From NCBI GenBank assembly GCA_015039365.1, contig WION01000219.1, positions 1 to 64,000 on the forward strand: a stretch of DNA of 64,000 bases. The letters are read 5' to 3'. Each line of letters starts with the position of its first letter. The stretch's first letter is position 1. The position numbers and the translations under genes are program-made. The notes under the pieces were generated by a model. It ran no database searches and had not been told where the DNA came from. It saw only the letters and a list, made by a program, of their open reading frames with translations. The stretch is from Amanita rubescens. Taxonomy: Eukaryota; Basidiomycota; Agaricomycetes; Agaricales; Amanitaceae. Below are positions 45,030 through 56,595 of the stretch, one piece after another.

Positions 45030-46840
45030 TAAAAGGAAATGCTCACCAGAGATAATGGGAAAAAGCAGTGATAGTTGGGTCGTAAATGTGAAAAGAGTTG
45101 TGTACTGGACTTGATAGAGGTGGACTCAAGATTAAGAAATCAGCCGGTGACAGCAGTATCATGTGGCTTGACCTACTCGTGTGTGAAGGGTGTAGGGCAG
45201 CGGGCGAGATCAAAGAGATAACGGTGTGTCAGATGACCGTGGGACAGGCTCCAGCTGGTTAGAAAGGACGTGTTTGGTCAAAACTTGAGAGCGCGCAGAG
45301 CGATGCGAGTGTACTGTTTAGCACGGGTGCGAGCGAAATCGAATGTGTGAACTTTGAAAATTGAAAGGGTTGAGGGAGTACAAGTTCACGAGGCAGCACT
45401 GACCCCAAGAACCGGGTTCAGCTCCCAGGCCCAATTTAGATAACTTCTCTATCCGGCAACATGGGTCACCCCGTCTTCAAGGCTCGAAGACGATCCAGCG
45501 CCCGATACCTTGACTGACCCTCTTCTGCGGACCTCGGATCCTTATTCACGCTCCCAACATCCTTGATCCACGTCCGGCGCCCATTCACCATCCAACTCCC
45601 TCGTTCATGTCCACCCTCCACTATCTCTCAACACGGCCTCATCCCCCTCGGCTGCATCCCATTCTTCTTCTTCAAAGTTCCCACAGAAAAACTGCCCCCG
45701 CCATCCTTCCTCTCCTCGTCGTTATCGGTGCCATCGTCATCAAACGACGTCAGGCAAAGAAAAACGGAAGCCCCGGTCCGAGATGGTCGACAACTTATGC
45801 ATATCGACCATATCAACAGACTGGAAAAGCATATCCATAGCAGGCGTCCAGGCTGCCATCCGACATTCCATAGCCCAATTGCAGACCTTGCTTCTCCCTC
45901 ACCCAACACGGTTCAGATCCGCTGTCGAGGTACAGGTCTGCGAAACGCCCGGGCGATTAATGCGTATCTCGCATTTCATTCGTGCATACGCGGGAGGTAG
46001 AGCTGCATCTGGTTCCTGTCCCTCCGCCACGACACCTAGGTGGGTTCACTCTATCTCTCACTGGAAAAACCTAGGGAAGGAAGATAGACAGGTCACGCCG
46101 TTGTCTGGGCTCAATATATGCTATACTGTGCGGATGAATACGACTAAGGAACTTATGAAGAGCGAGTGAAGGAGAGGGGGGCAACCGTGAAAAGACTGGA
46201 TGAGACGAAAAGGGCAAAAGTGAGCGTGTGGTCACAGTTGACTGGGCGTCACTAAGAATCGTCAGGAAAAGAGAAGAGGAGACGCGTCTCTGGTCCGTAA
46301 GGTTATGTATTGATGAAATTGAAGACATAAAGCTGCTTTCAGATGTTGGGACGACGCTCAGATTCATGACGGTACCAACGGACTCCCATGTACGTCTCGT
46401 TGCCTATTTTTTACAATCCCAGCTCAAAATCTTCATACTTCGCGTCTAAATCTTCGGTTCCCATCCATACGCACGGATCACGCTAGTGAAGACGTATGAA
46501 GCAAAATGCATTTGAAAGCTGGACTCCGAGGTACGCGTCCATCCGAGATTGACTCAAGGCAACAACTGACATGGAGCGGTACCTTGACAGGATTCGGCAC
46601 CCTCTCATGAGCCATCTCCACGCGTTTGCTCCAAGCTGAAACCGTCACCGCCACCAAAAAAAATAGGTCTCTTGGTTATTGTTCTATTTCCACCCGTCCA
46701 CTCTATTTCCACTTCGTGATGCCAATCAGAACTCGTGGACAGAGACGATATGTATTGATACATTACAACGAGCAAAACACAACGATATTATCAGTTTTCG
46801 AGACAGAAAAGCAAAAAACGCTAGTCTGGCGATACTTACG
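45030..46840. other. Decayed region with a relic of the single-TM protein family
   Basis: 45607-45840 (plus) encodes a hydrophobic helix and basic tail (AILPLLVVIGAIVIKRRQAKK) and at DNA level resembles the reverse complement of 19690-19790 and 56290-56400. No complete gene can be built. Confidence 0.4.
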
Positions 46841-46841
46841 C

Positions 46842-47335
46842 TATGAACTGTGCATATGTGTCAGTTGTGTGAATCAGAGAATAACAAAGGAGGACACGCA
46901 CGCAATAAACCTTGATAATCCATTCAACGAACGACGCGCCTCCATTCCCCTTCTACGTCTGCTCAATCCCATCCGTCCACTATGCCCACGTACTCAGCCC
47001 TCCCTGATGAGCTTTCAACGCCTCCCACCGTTCCCTGATTCCATCCTGGGCGTTTGCATCAGCTGATTTGTCTTGAATTGGGGTTGAGGAAGATGTAGGA
47101 CGGAGAGTACCCCGTTATGCAAGGCGTGATGTGGAATAGCCGGATGTCTTTGTTGCCTGCTGATTGGCCTGTCCTTGACTGTGAAAGGGGTGGTCAGTTG
47201 TGTTGCTTATTTGGCCTGATATGAACTGTGCGCATGGGTCAGTTCTGTGAATCTGTGAGTAAGGAGGACACGCACGCAATAAATCTTGATAATCCGTCCA
47301 ACACACGACGCGCCCCCATTCGCCTTCGACGCCTC
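46842..47335 (+). repeat. Direct duplication of about 110 bp (46842-46960 and 47220-47335)
   Basis: Both copies read TATGAACTGTGC followed by GGAGGACACGCACGCAATAA and the same continuation with scattered differences. Around them, GCCTCCCACCGTTCC occurs at about 47021 and 47330. Confidence 0.6.
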
Positions 47336-47589
47336 CCACCGTTCCTTGATTCCATCCTTCTGATACCCGGCGGCACCCCCCATCCTGACAAAATCAAGGA
47401 ATCAATGAGTCGTTCGACCCAACGGCGCGCGTTTCGGATTGAGACGGACAGTCCGTAGTTCAAGAGGCCTCGGTCTCCTTCGTCCGGTTCAGGTGAGGCG
47501 CCGGTGGGTTGGATGCTATCCAGAGTGGGCGGTGTCGGAGGAGACGTCTTTGGGGCAGGTTCGAAACCTGTATGCGCGCAAGGTCAGGG

Positions 47590-47904
47590 TCAGGTAACGG
47601 TCGTCTCCACCGTCGTCACCTCACCCACACCTCCGATATCTTGAGCAATGTTGATCAAGTTCCCCCACGTCTCCTTCATATTCGCCTCTATCAAATACCT
47701 CGCCGCGGATAGGAACGGGTAATCAGGGAGTTGCGGCGGAGGGCGTTGGTTTGGGCTGTGAGCGATGCCGTCATTGAGGGAATCGCCTAGTGCTGGGATG
47801 AGTGAGGTGTTGGTGAAGCATAAAATCATTGGAGGTGTATACCGGCGGAGAGAAGGGTGGGTCGTCCCTTCTTCTAAGCCTGAGGAGGGCGGTTCGTTTT
47901 CCAT
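47590..47904 (-). CDS. Hypothetical protein fragment, 104 aa
   Basis: ATG-started ORF (MENEPPSSGLEEGTTHPSLR...) with a helical stretch (ARYLIEANMKETWGNLINIA). No family recognised, and no paralogue in the window. It could be an exon or a chance ORF. Confidence 0.25.
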   Translation of the reverse strand: MENEPPSSGLEEGTTHPSLRRYTPPMILCFTNTSLIPALGDSLNDGIAHSPNQRPPPQLPDYPFLSAARYLIEANMKETWGNLINIAQDIGGVGEVTTVETTVT

Positions 47905-48504
47905 CTAGAGGGACGCTGTGTGACTGAGAGGTTGGGTTACAGGGAGGAAGGGGCCGTAGAGTCGTTCGCGAGTTCAGTCCAAAAGGGGACCGCCCGGTTT
48001 CTGTCAATTCCCATTCGAGGTTTGTTTTTGCTTTCCTTCTCGGGTCGAACGTGCGGACGTGGAAGATCTAACGTATTCCAAACGTAGTCCTCATAACAAT
48101 TCGAGAGCGTGGAGAACGATGGCTGTCGGATACGAGTTTTCGGTCGTGCGCAGAGTCTGGAGCATGCTCTGGTTTCTTGGCGTGTGATTGCCTGAAGAGT
48201 CTCTTGGTATTCATTCTGGAGCGCGCGTGGTCGAATACGGAGCTGCTGTACGTGGACCGGGCCGATGGCTGTGCCCGGCTATCAACCAGACGAGTCTGCC
48301 CTTGCTGCTGCCACTACAGTAGGTACGGCCCAGCCCTAATTCGTCATCGCAACATATAGCCGAAATGGTGCTGGGAAGACCTCAAAAAGGTTTACCTCCC
48401 TCTCATGCCTCGAAACTGCCCTTTGTTCCAGTCTATAGAACGGTTGTATATAACGCGTTCCTTCCATCTCGAAAAATTCCAAGTACGTATCGCTTAGTAG
48501 GCTG

Positions 48505-48930
48505 ATGTCCTCCACCCTGCCGATTCAACTTTTGCTACTTCATCACAGTTTTTCGTTCCCCAAGTTGCCTCATAAAGATGGTGAAAAGCCAACGTGGGTC
48601 TCCCTCGGCAAGATGATTGTCAAGTATGCGGCGGATGGGATGCTGCCAACGAGTCCGGGTGGAGAAGTGAAAGAGGCGTTGAACGCGCTGTGTAGGTATT
48701 GGGTGAGCCTGAAAGATCGGATTATGGACCAGATGGTCGTTTGGGAGGGCGGCGCGCCCTCTACAGCGCGGCGTCTCACTGTCCCGCATCTTGACCCTGC
48801 ACATGGAAAGAACGTATATGACTACAGCTATCAACTAGGACATTCCAAAAACAATGTGACTCGGCATTGGTCAAAGCCTACATCGCAACAAACCCATGGT
48901 CATCAGACTCAGAGAGGGCGGATCAGTTAA
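48505..48930 (+). CDS. Hypothetical protein, 141 aa
   Basis: ATG-started ORF (MSSTLPIQLLLLHHS...) with a plausible globular middle (PTWVSLGKMIVKYAADGMLP; LNALCRYWVSLKDRIMDQM). No known domain recognised; it may be one exon of a longer gene. Confidence 0.3.
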   Translation: MSSTLPIQLLLLHHSFSFPKLPHKDGEKPTWVSLGKMIVKYAADGMLPTSPGGEVKEALNALCRYWVSLKDRIMDQMVVWEGGAPSTARRLTVPHLDPAHGKNVYDYSYQLGHSKNNVTRHWSKPTSQQTHGHQTQRGRIS

Positions 48931-48974
48931 CGGATGGCAAGTACCTTTCAATGTCACACCATATCCTCAGGTCC

Positions 48975-49352
48975 CTAAGGGAGCGACGGCCAGATTCCAG
49001 GCGTTAAAACATCGAGCGCTGCCTTTGGAAGCATATCCGGGACCGTAAAAACGTCGTCCAACGCCGTCCGATCATATCCGTCCTCGAGGACGAGGACCAA
49101 TTCCAGATCATAGCCGTTAGGCTCCACTCCACATCCCACGTACTTATAGGCTGTTTCTGGGATGTTGTCGATGATGGGCGTAAAGTAACAAAATTCGTAG
49201 TTGTCTTCCAGGTCATCATCATATTTAGGGAATTCAGAGCGTATTTTCTGGCGGTCGAGCTTGTATCCCTTTATATATAACGTCCGCTCGTCCATCTCTG
49301 CGACGCCAGTAAGTTCCGACAGTCGACTCAACACCCACCAGACGATATTCAA
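48975..49352 (-). CDS. Hypothetical protein fragment, about 125 codons
   Basis: Acidic, protein-like frame (DDLEDNYEFCYFTPIIDNIP; NGYDLELVLVLEDGYDRTAL). The upstream end has no ATG, so it is probably an exon or relic. Family unknown. Confidence 0.3.
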   Translation of the reverse strand: MNIVWWVLSRLSELTGVAEMDERTLYIKGYKLDRQKIRSEFPKYDDDLEDNYEFCYFTPIIDNIPETAYKYVGCGVEPNGYDLELVLVLEDGYDRTALDDVFTVPDMLPKAALDVLTPGIWPSLP

Positions 49353-50469
49353 GTCTCACCTCAGTAAGTTCCAATTGATTGTGAGAAAGAAATTTGGTCA
49401 CCTTTGGTGTGGCTTATATAGGTTTCATCACGTAAACACGCTCACAATGTCTCTTCTTGTACGGGTCATACTCCCTTGAAACTCCTAGGGTCCTCGGACG
49501 GTTGTTAAAGAATGGAAGGAGGATGATTGAGATTTGGGCCGCACGTTTCCTTTTACTCGTTACTTCCAATTCTTCCACAGATTATACGACCATTACTTCA
49601 ATTACTACCTATCTCGTCTATCAACGATATTGCCAAGCCATGTCTCGGAAGGCAGCCAAACTCGTTCTTCCATACCCGCAGATCCAGACAACGAACGAAT
49701 GTTTCAGCCTTTCTCTCGCATTGCAAGCGACTCAATACCCTCATTTCCACTTCCTCAGCATTCACTAACTTCGTCGTATAGATCCGTTCGTTCTTGTGTG
49801 GGCAGACGCGACCGGAACGGGTCTCGATGCATTTATCGTTGTGCTAGAATGTGAACGGAGATCCCAGCGACTATCTAAGCACCGCCAGCAGCCACACCCA
49901 TCACTTATTACTTGAAGAAGAAGAAAAGAACCACCCGTCAGCCCTCAACTCCTGCATCCCTCCTGAAACTGCCTGTGCGCACCCTCAACGACCACCCTGC
50001 ATGCCATCACATCCCGAAACCGCCCGCGCGCTCCCATGAACGACAAGGTGCAAGCTCCCCCAAACTTCCCAAGAATGGCTCGCGCGGAGGTCTCTCGCTC
50101 GCCACGCCGCCAAAAAAAACCGCCGGGTGTCACCCTCAACCTCCGCCTCAAAATTACAAGCTTCCTTCCCACATTCATTACCCCTTATTCCCATTGTCGG
50201 GTTATGATGAGGCCGGGGGCGATGCTGAAACGGAGTCAAAACTGCTCAGCTTGAAACAAAGTTTGAGGCGAAGAAGCTCTATATACGGATAGACGAGATT
50301 GGAGAGTTTTACGAGCTCATATGCGAGGCTGACGCCGAGCTGTGCGTAAACCAGGATAACGTCGGCAGGTATACCGAGATTCTTTACTGCAAGTGTTTAG
50401 ATGTGACTTACAGCGGAATCGCAACCTATCGTGTACCATCGTTTTCAACGCCGATCGCGCCCTGATTCT
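49353..50469. other. 1.1 kb without a supported gene
   Basis: Several overlapping short frames on both strands, none with a motif. Confidence 0.4.
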
Positions 50470-51457
50470 TTCATTGGTAGCTCGATCATCTCGTATATGG
50501 TTTCGCAAGTCCAATTCACGAACTGACCAAAGGAGAGTTGGTCTGGATGGCAATGGAGAACGAGAAACGTGTAGGAGTTAACAGCGGAGGGTGAGTTCCC
50601 GACCATCCCTATTGCATCGTGTTAGTAACCCAGATGCGACAGGCCGCATCCGTCACCTCCGACCCCTCTTCCGCGCTCCTCTTTATACCCCACCCTAGCC
50701 GCCTTCCCAGTCCCTCTGCCTCCCAAATCCGTGTTTGTCTGCGCAAACTCTCTCGTCGTCTCCGACAAAGCCGTCACGGCCAAACACCGCTACAACCTCC
50801 GCGTCGTCGAAACACTCGTCGGCGCCAGAATTCTCGCAAAGGAACTTGGAACACCAATCACCGATACCGAGAGAATCACGTTTAGGGAAGTCGTAGGCCG
50901 GTTCGCAGGCGAGGAGGATGAAACCGAGCCAAGAAACTCTCGAAGTCGTCATCACAAAGCTCGATGTCCTAAAACCCAAACACCCACGGAGACGGACTAA
51001 CGATGGAATAAATGATCTACATGTCTGGACTTGCTCAGCCCGTATTCGACGAGGTCTACCTCTCTTGGGTCGACGTCGAAGCGACGGACTTTCAACTCTA
51101 CACCCGAACGAAACACGTCCTCTCCGAATCCCTACGCGTACTCCAATTTCGAAAAATCTGTTGGATGCGTTTACCTCCCCGCCAGGTTCCTCCGTCGCGG
51201 CGGTCCTAGAATCCCTCGGAAATCTGATGAACGAATCACAAAGAAGCTGCTCGTCTCTGTTTGACTGTTCCTGTCCGGAATTGGACAAGCTCGTTTCTTT
51301 GTCTATTCAAGCGGGTGCGTTTGGGAGTCGGCTGACGGATGCGGGGCGGGGAGGGTGTACCGTTTCTCTCGTTGCGGAAGACAAGGCGGAAGAGTTTATT
51401 GAGAAAGTGCGCAAGACGCACGAGCCGTATAGGGGGTTGGAAGGCGAAGCCGAGTAG
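50470..51457 (+). pseudogene. GAL1: Galactokinase pseudogene (C-terminal half)
   Basis: Recognisable pieces of fungal galactokinase occur in order but in different frames. Near 50555 comes ENEKRVGVNSGG, then after a possible intron QAASVTSDPSSAL (50630-50680), ANSLVVSDKAVTAKHRYNLR (50740-50800), SQETLEVVITKLDVLKPKHP (50925-50985), MSGLAQPVFDEVYLSWVDVE (51020-51080) and LMNESQRSCSSLFDCSCPEL (51225-51285). At the end, GSRLTDAGRGGCTVSL is the GHMP motif 3 region, normally GSRxTGAGxGGC. At least three frame changes and the D and R substitutions in that motif argue for a dead gene. The substrate-binding N-terminal half is not found. Confidence 0.8.
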
Positions 51458-51600
51458 TGGGGCTTGTGGTACGTGTGGCAGTTGGTTGTCTCGTGTGGTA
51501 TATGGAACTGATGTTTCTGCAGTGTACAAATTTGCTTGATTAGCATATATGATATACTACAACATTGCGCTTGCCATGGTACACTCAAAAGTACAACAAC

Positions 51601-52008
51601 ATTTTTTGCTTCCTAATCCAACATTACGTCTGCACACGCGTCCGAGATCAATTCGATGCCTTCACCTCAGGCTTTAGTGAACTTGTACCATTCGATCTGA
51701 TCAAGGTATTCGACGAATATGAGCTAAAGCTCATCGGCGGAACGTAAGTCAAAGTTAACAGGTCACGCATTGTCCTTGTTCGACTGTTTTGTGATAGTGA
51801 TGATTGGATTAAACACACGGTCTACGAGGGGTATGATGACAATAACGAAATGATTCAGTGGTTCTGGCAGTGTGTGCGCAGCTGGCCCTCAGAACGCCAA
51901 TCACGTCTCCTCCGGTTTGCTACTGGATCGCCACGAGTCCCGGTCAAAGGCTTTCAGGAGTTGAAATGGCCATTTACGATCGAGAAATCAGGGTACCTCT
52001 CGACGTAG
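51601..52008 (+). pseudogene. HECT-domain fragment, second copy
   Basis: Encodes VRDQFDAFTSGFSELVPFDL, then after a GTAAGT...ATAG intron-like gap (51746-51798) MIQWFWQCVRSWPSERQSRL and a degenerate KGFQEL segment, stopping before the active-site motif. It matches the C-terminal exons of the gene at 16658-18166, including the intron position. Upstream WW and N-lobe sequence is absent. Confidence 0.75.
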
Positions 52009-52050
52009 AAGGATGTATTAGAAGAGAGATGAAACCAACTAACTACTAAT

Positions 52051-52380
52051 CTACGCCCACACCAACGAACCAGTAAGATTGTATAACTTGTAGAGGTTAT
52101 ACGAAAGAATACCCTCGATAGCAAAAAACCTATAGTTTGTTGGAGTGTCGCAAACGATATTCATGTGACCGGACTTTTCCACTGCACTTTCATGGAGAAT
52201 ACCATACTCCCCACTCAAATCGCTCTCTTCCTGGAAGGTGATAGTTGCATTAGGAACAGCGAATGCTGGAATATGTCCTTCAAATGTTCCACGGCAGCCT
52301 TTAGTCCCGGTGGGGAGGTGGAAGAAGCCACTGAATGTACGATTTCCGTTAGAGGCGAAAGAACCGTTAGCTTTGCGCAT
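52051..52380 (-). CDS. Small hypothetical protein, member of a local pair
   Basis: Open frame of 109 codons (no clear ATG; likely a last exon), with SGFFHLPTGTKGCRGTFEGH and a C-terminal KLYNLTGSLVWA stop. A related stretch on the same strand at about 52590-52760 reads FGGMFNKDIPGPAFNIKP and ends FKVSGSLG before a stop. The family is not recognised. Confidence 0.35.
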   Translation of the reverse strand: MRKANGSFASNGNRTFSGFFHLPTGTKGCRGTFEGHIPAFAVPNATITFQEESDLSGEYGILHESAVEKSGHMNIVCDTPTNYRFFAIEGILSYNLYKLYNLTGSLVWA

Positions 52381-52589
52381 TTAAGTAACGTCCTAGCGTC
52401 TTTTCTGTAAGTACATGACATGGGGACGAAAGTGTAGAGATCGTACTGGGATGATGATTGATCGATCGATTAGAGATAAGCCAGCGCATGAGTTTGGACG
52501 TAATAAGTTTATAATGCGCTGATTGTTCCTTGCTATGAATATATGAACCTGTTGCTAATAATACATGACGAGAAGAAACGTATCGTATC

Positions 52590-52760
52590 TTACTCACCCC
52601 AACGAACCAGAAACCTTGAATCGACCATCGATGTCTTGATAATAGTCGAGGGGTGCGGGTTTAATATTGAATGCGGGCCCGGGAATGTCCTTGTTAAACA
52701 TTCCACCAAATCCTTTAGCCCATCTGGGAGGTTGGAAGAGATGGAAAATTTACGGTTTTC
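52590..52760 (-). pseudogene. Relic or exon related to 52051-52380
   Basis: Shares the pattern FHL-x-PP/PTG-x-KGxxGxF with the neighbour and ends in a stop after SGSLG. Longer ORFs over the same bases are in other frames. Confidence 0.3.
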
Positions 52761-55700
52761 AGATCTACCAGACTCCAGCTCTATCGACGGGGGCAAAAGA
52801 CGCGCCTCCCACATGACATCAAGGACATAGTAATGAGTTACAGCGACGCAGAAATCATTCGAGGCACACGAAGAAATCGCGCCTATCATCAGTGCAATGG
52901 AGTGGTTATTAATCAAGGTGCAACTTTTGCTGGACAAGATCGCCTATGCTCCCCATCGACACATTAGCTTCCGTTTTACCTTCTTGGATTCCCAATGAAT
53001 TTGGAGTATTAGCAATGTTATGATATACAGGTATGCATGGTACCAGGTACGTGTGAGCCCGGAGGCCTAGGCCTGTTACTCGGATGTCATTTCGGGCTTG
53101 ATCTCTGCGGGGTTGAGGCCCTTCGGGCACGTACGGGAACCTAAAAACCATATGAGGCCCGAAGCCTGCACGAGGGAGGAAAGAAACTCACAATTGAAAA
53201 TGATATGACACCTATACAGGCTCAACTCATTCTGCATTCTTTCCTTCCTCTCTGCGTCATTCGAATCGGAAACCCAGTGATACGTCTGGCATCCGAGATA
53301 TCCATCTTGATTCCGCCAATAAGAATGGCACAACGTCGAACGGATGCGAAGAGGACGTGTTCGTGGAAACCGTCCAGTCTTCCGGAGGCTCATGAAATTG
53401 TTCGCACAAACTAAGTTAGATGAAGTGTAAGAAAGAAGATCGATACGAAAACTACGTACCTCCCCCTGGAAGGTTATCATTCTGAAGCCGAGGTTGTACC
53501 AACTGGTATTACTTGTAGAAGAGGGAACATGTTGGTGATATATGCTGTAATAACAACATTCAACACGTTTACGAGCCGGAATAATAAAAGACCACTCACC
53601 ATGTGGAAGAGGATAAATCTTGGGATTCGCGCTTAATTCTGCACAAGCAAGTGTTTTTCCCTTAAATTTTCATGGCGCACGAGCTACACATACTCTCTGG
53701 GAAAAGGTCAGTCTGAATCTTGATCTTGTACGACTCGAGACACAGTTTCTTTTCCAGACTAGGTTGTGCATGGTAGGGAGGGATGAAACAGGCGGGGCAT
53801 AAGCTGAATGGAATGTGGGTGAGACGCGAGAAGAAGAGGCCTTGGAGTTGTTTAGGGTGAGGTTCAGGTAACCGAAACCAGGTTCCGAAACTCCGACTGT
53901 TATGTACCATGCATTCCATAATCGGCGATTCTTATTTACATAGAACAACTTCAGGCTAGTGCGTACCAAAGCACAAGCGCCGGAAAGCAGAAATAATCAG
54001 CTTGTCAATGACATTGGAAGGATTTTCCAGTGACAGGTTATCGCGCTTCCTCGGATGACCAGTAAGAAGCACCGAAACTTTCCAGCTACTTTGCCCAAAT
54101 ACGTCTCATGCCTGCCACAGCACTAGCCGAAACCGCCGAGCACCGACTCGCAAGAAGAATCCTGTCGGGGATGAACCGGGGGGCAGCGAAAGTCAGGAAA
54201 TGTCAGGCTTGACCTTATCATCCACACATCGCCGCACCATCATAGAGTTGTGTAAGAATCCTGTTGGATTAGGGTGATTAGGTTGATAGATAAGGGGAAA
54301 GAGTTTATCCACGTCTCACACGTGTAAGCCGTTGTCTCCTAGAATCAAGTTCTTGTCGGCATTTGCAACCGTGGTGGTTTTTGCGCTTTTGCATGCCGGT
54401 TTATGCTCGTCAGGAGGCACGAACCTGAGAGTCATCAGCCCCACTCGATGAACATTATCAAAAGCGAAGCGTATACCTTTGCATATCCCGTGTGGGATAA
54501 CCATCTTGAAATCGCCGCCCCTTCCCTATCCATAAAGCATCTCAATGGTAAGACCCCTTTTGGTGAACCCTACAATATTGCTAGATGGAAGGAATAAACA
54601 GGGCATATCCAGAAAGGAAGGAGCGGCCGTCATTCCGTGGGAAGAAGAAGATTGGGAGGCAGCCAAGGAGAGTGAGAGACGCCTTGTAGAGCAGTGAGGT
54701 AGAGGTAATGACGGGACCGGAACGAAGGTGCTCCAGACTGGTAGAAAATGAGCTGGAGTACGTGAGAGGTAGATTCGTTCCATAGTCAGGGGAAAGGTTA
54801 GACAACGCGGGAACCAGCTGCAGAGGTGAAGGGAACGCATTGCCAAGCCTTGTAAGAGGGGATTGTCAGTTCCTGGAGCAGATAGAACGATGCCGATAGA
54901 CGGATTTCGGCCGAGGGTGGACTTGGTACAGCCGCCGTTCGAGCAGGCAGTGACCTGAGTGCGTCTTACATGGGCATGTGGAAGCAGTGAGCGGCTGAGG
55001 AGTTGAGACTAATGGCGGTGGATGGGCGCCGGGTGCGGACCTGAAAGGATGTGGAAGGTCAGTACAGGTATACAACAGGAGGGATGAGCGCACCTTCGTA
55101 ATCTACCTTGTGCCATATACCCCGAAGAGGCCCACATGCTTGGTAGGACGCCATGTCGTCAACACATTCATCGAGAGCGGTGACTGAGGTCACGATTTCT
55201 GGCCGTGGTACAGATATCGGTGAGAGAGGCCTTGGTTGTGATTGACTGGTAGAGACGGAAACGGGTCAGCGAAGGGACGGAGCACCTTCGTAAGCAAAGA
55301 ATGGCCTGAATCGGACGTCGTGTTGTATAGCCGTTGCTGACCTAATACACAAATGTCAATCGACTGTTAGTATAGAGTGAATACAGGTTACAGCAGAACT
55401 TGTTGGACAGGTATCATTATTAGTAGTAATTTATGTTAATTTTTCGAATTAAGGAAGAAAATGTCATTGTACACGTTATACAGGTTATACCGGTGCTAGG
55501 ACCCAGGCAAGTACATTCACCAAGCATAGCGAAGAGAGCATCCAAGCGAAATGACCTTCACATCGTGCTATGGTTGCATGTCCAAATCTAAGCGTTACGT
55601 TGAGCAAGAAGGGGTAGTAAGGATTTGTGGGTACCTTTGGGTTGAGACATCGGCATCGACCGTGGTAGGATTAAAGGATAGCGGGTGATGAAGAATCGTC

Positions 55701-55907
55701 ACTGTTACGCTCGGTAGTCAGATAAGTGCGAGGAGGATATGAACCGAACTAACCGTCGAGATTTGCACTATCGTATGACCGCCGACTGGTGCATCAAGCA
55801 ACTCTTCTGACTCATGAGACGATGGCGGGGAGACACAGGTGCTGCCTCAGTAGTCGTTGGGGTGGGTTCTGGCATAATGATGGGGCTGGGAGGATTGAAG
55901 GGGGTAG
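52761..55907. other. 3.1 kb without a supported gene
   Basis: Fragments only. 53700-53830 resembles parts of the single-TM family region (ACAGGCGG, GGCATAAGC). 54526-54846 (minus) is an open frame without motif. 55000-55300 contains repeated ACCTTCGTAA words also seen at about 2835. Confidence 0.4.
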
Positions 55908-56034
55908 CCGTCGGCCTGTTATTCCTCGATTTTGACCATCGAAGAAGATCCGTAGGCCGGGGTTGTTGGTAGAGGCACATGATCCGACTGAGGTAGTGGA
56001 TTAGATATCATCCGTTGTAAGAGGAGTGAACTTA

Positions 56035-56495
56035 CTAGCTAGAGCGGGGAGAACGTCGTCGTCGCCCTAACCACTCCGTATCTTGACGCAAATATCTTCT
56101 GAGAGTGAGACAATTTGCCGCGGACGAAGGCTGACGTCGATTTTGACTGAGTTTTCTTTGTGACTGTACAGAGAAGGAACAGGCGGTGCATAAGCAGAAT
56201 GGATTACGTGAGAGGCGCGAGAATCTGTGGAAGGGCGAGGTCGGTGGCAAAGGAGACGTGACCGTCATTCGACCATGTCCCAGATCACGATGGCGCCGAT
56301 GACGACGAGAGGAAGAAGGACGTCAGCGGTGGGTTTTCCGTGGGAAGAACAAGATTGGGGACCGAGGTCGTGTTGGACATGAGCGAGGGAGTTCCAGACT
56401 GAGTGCTGAGGTCTTCTTGGGTTGCTGAGTTCTCGCGCGAGAACAGTGCAGAAGGAAGGGAATAAGGTCTGTGAGACGGTACGGTAGCCTATCAT
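56035..56495 (-). pseudogene. Frame-broken copy of the single-TM hypothetical protein
   Basis: TADVLLPLVVIGAIV is followed by a stop after DMVE. The continuation SAYAPPVPSLYSHKENSVK is in another frame. The intact-looking copy is 19383-19922. Confidence 0.4.
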
Positions 56496-56595
56496 TTTTT
56501 GACAGACGACGTGTAACGATCACCTTCCATAAGTAGCGTTCCAGGCTGAAGTGACTAGATAGACCCTAAAGCTCTTCTTATCTCCCCTCATCGAT

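Noticed and set aside
46626..47066. 146-codon ORF
   Set aside because: It runs through one copy of a direct repeat; the translation shows no family features and the second copy does not keep the frame.
47500..47585. Possible tRNA gene around GGTTCGAAACC
   Set aside because: A T-arm-like hairpin is present, but no A box and no acceptor stem pairing were found.
50695..51288. 197-codon minus-strand ORF
   Set aside because: Antisense shadow of the galactokinase pseudogene.
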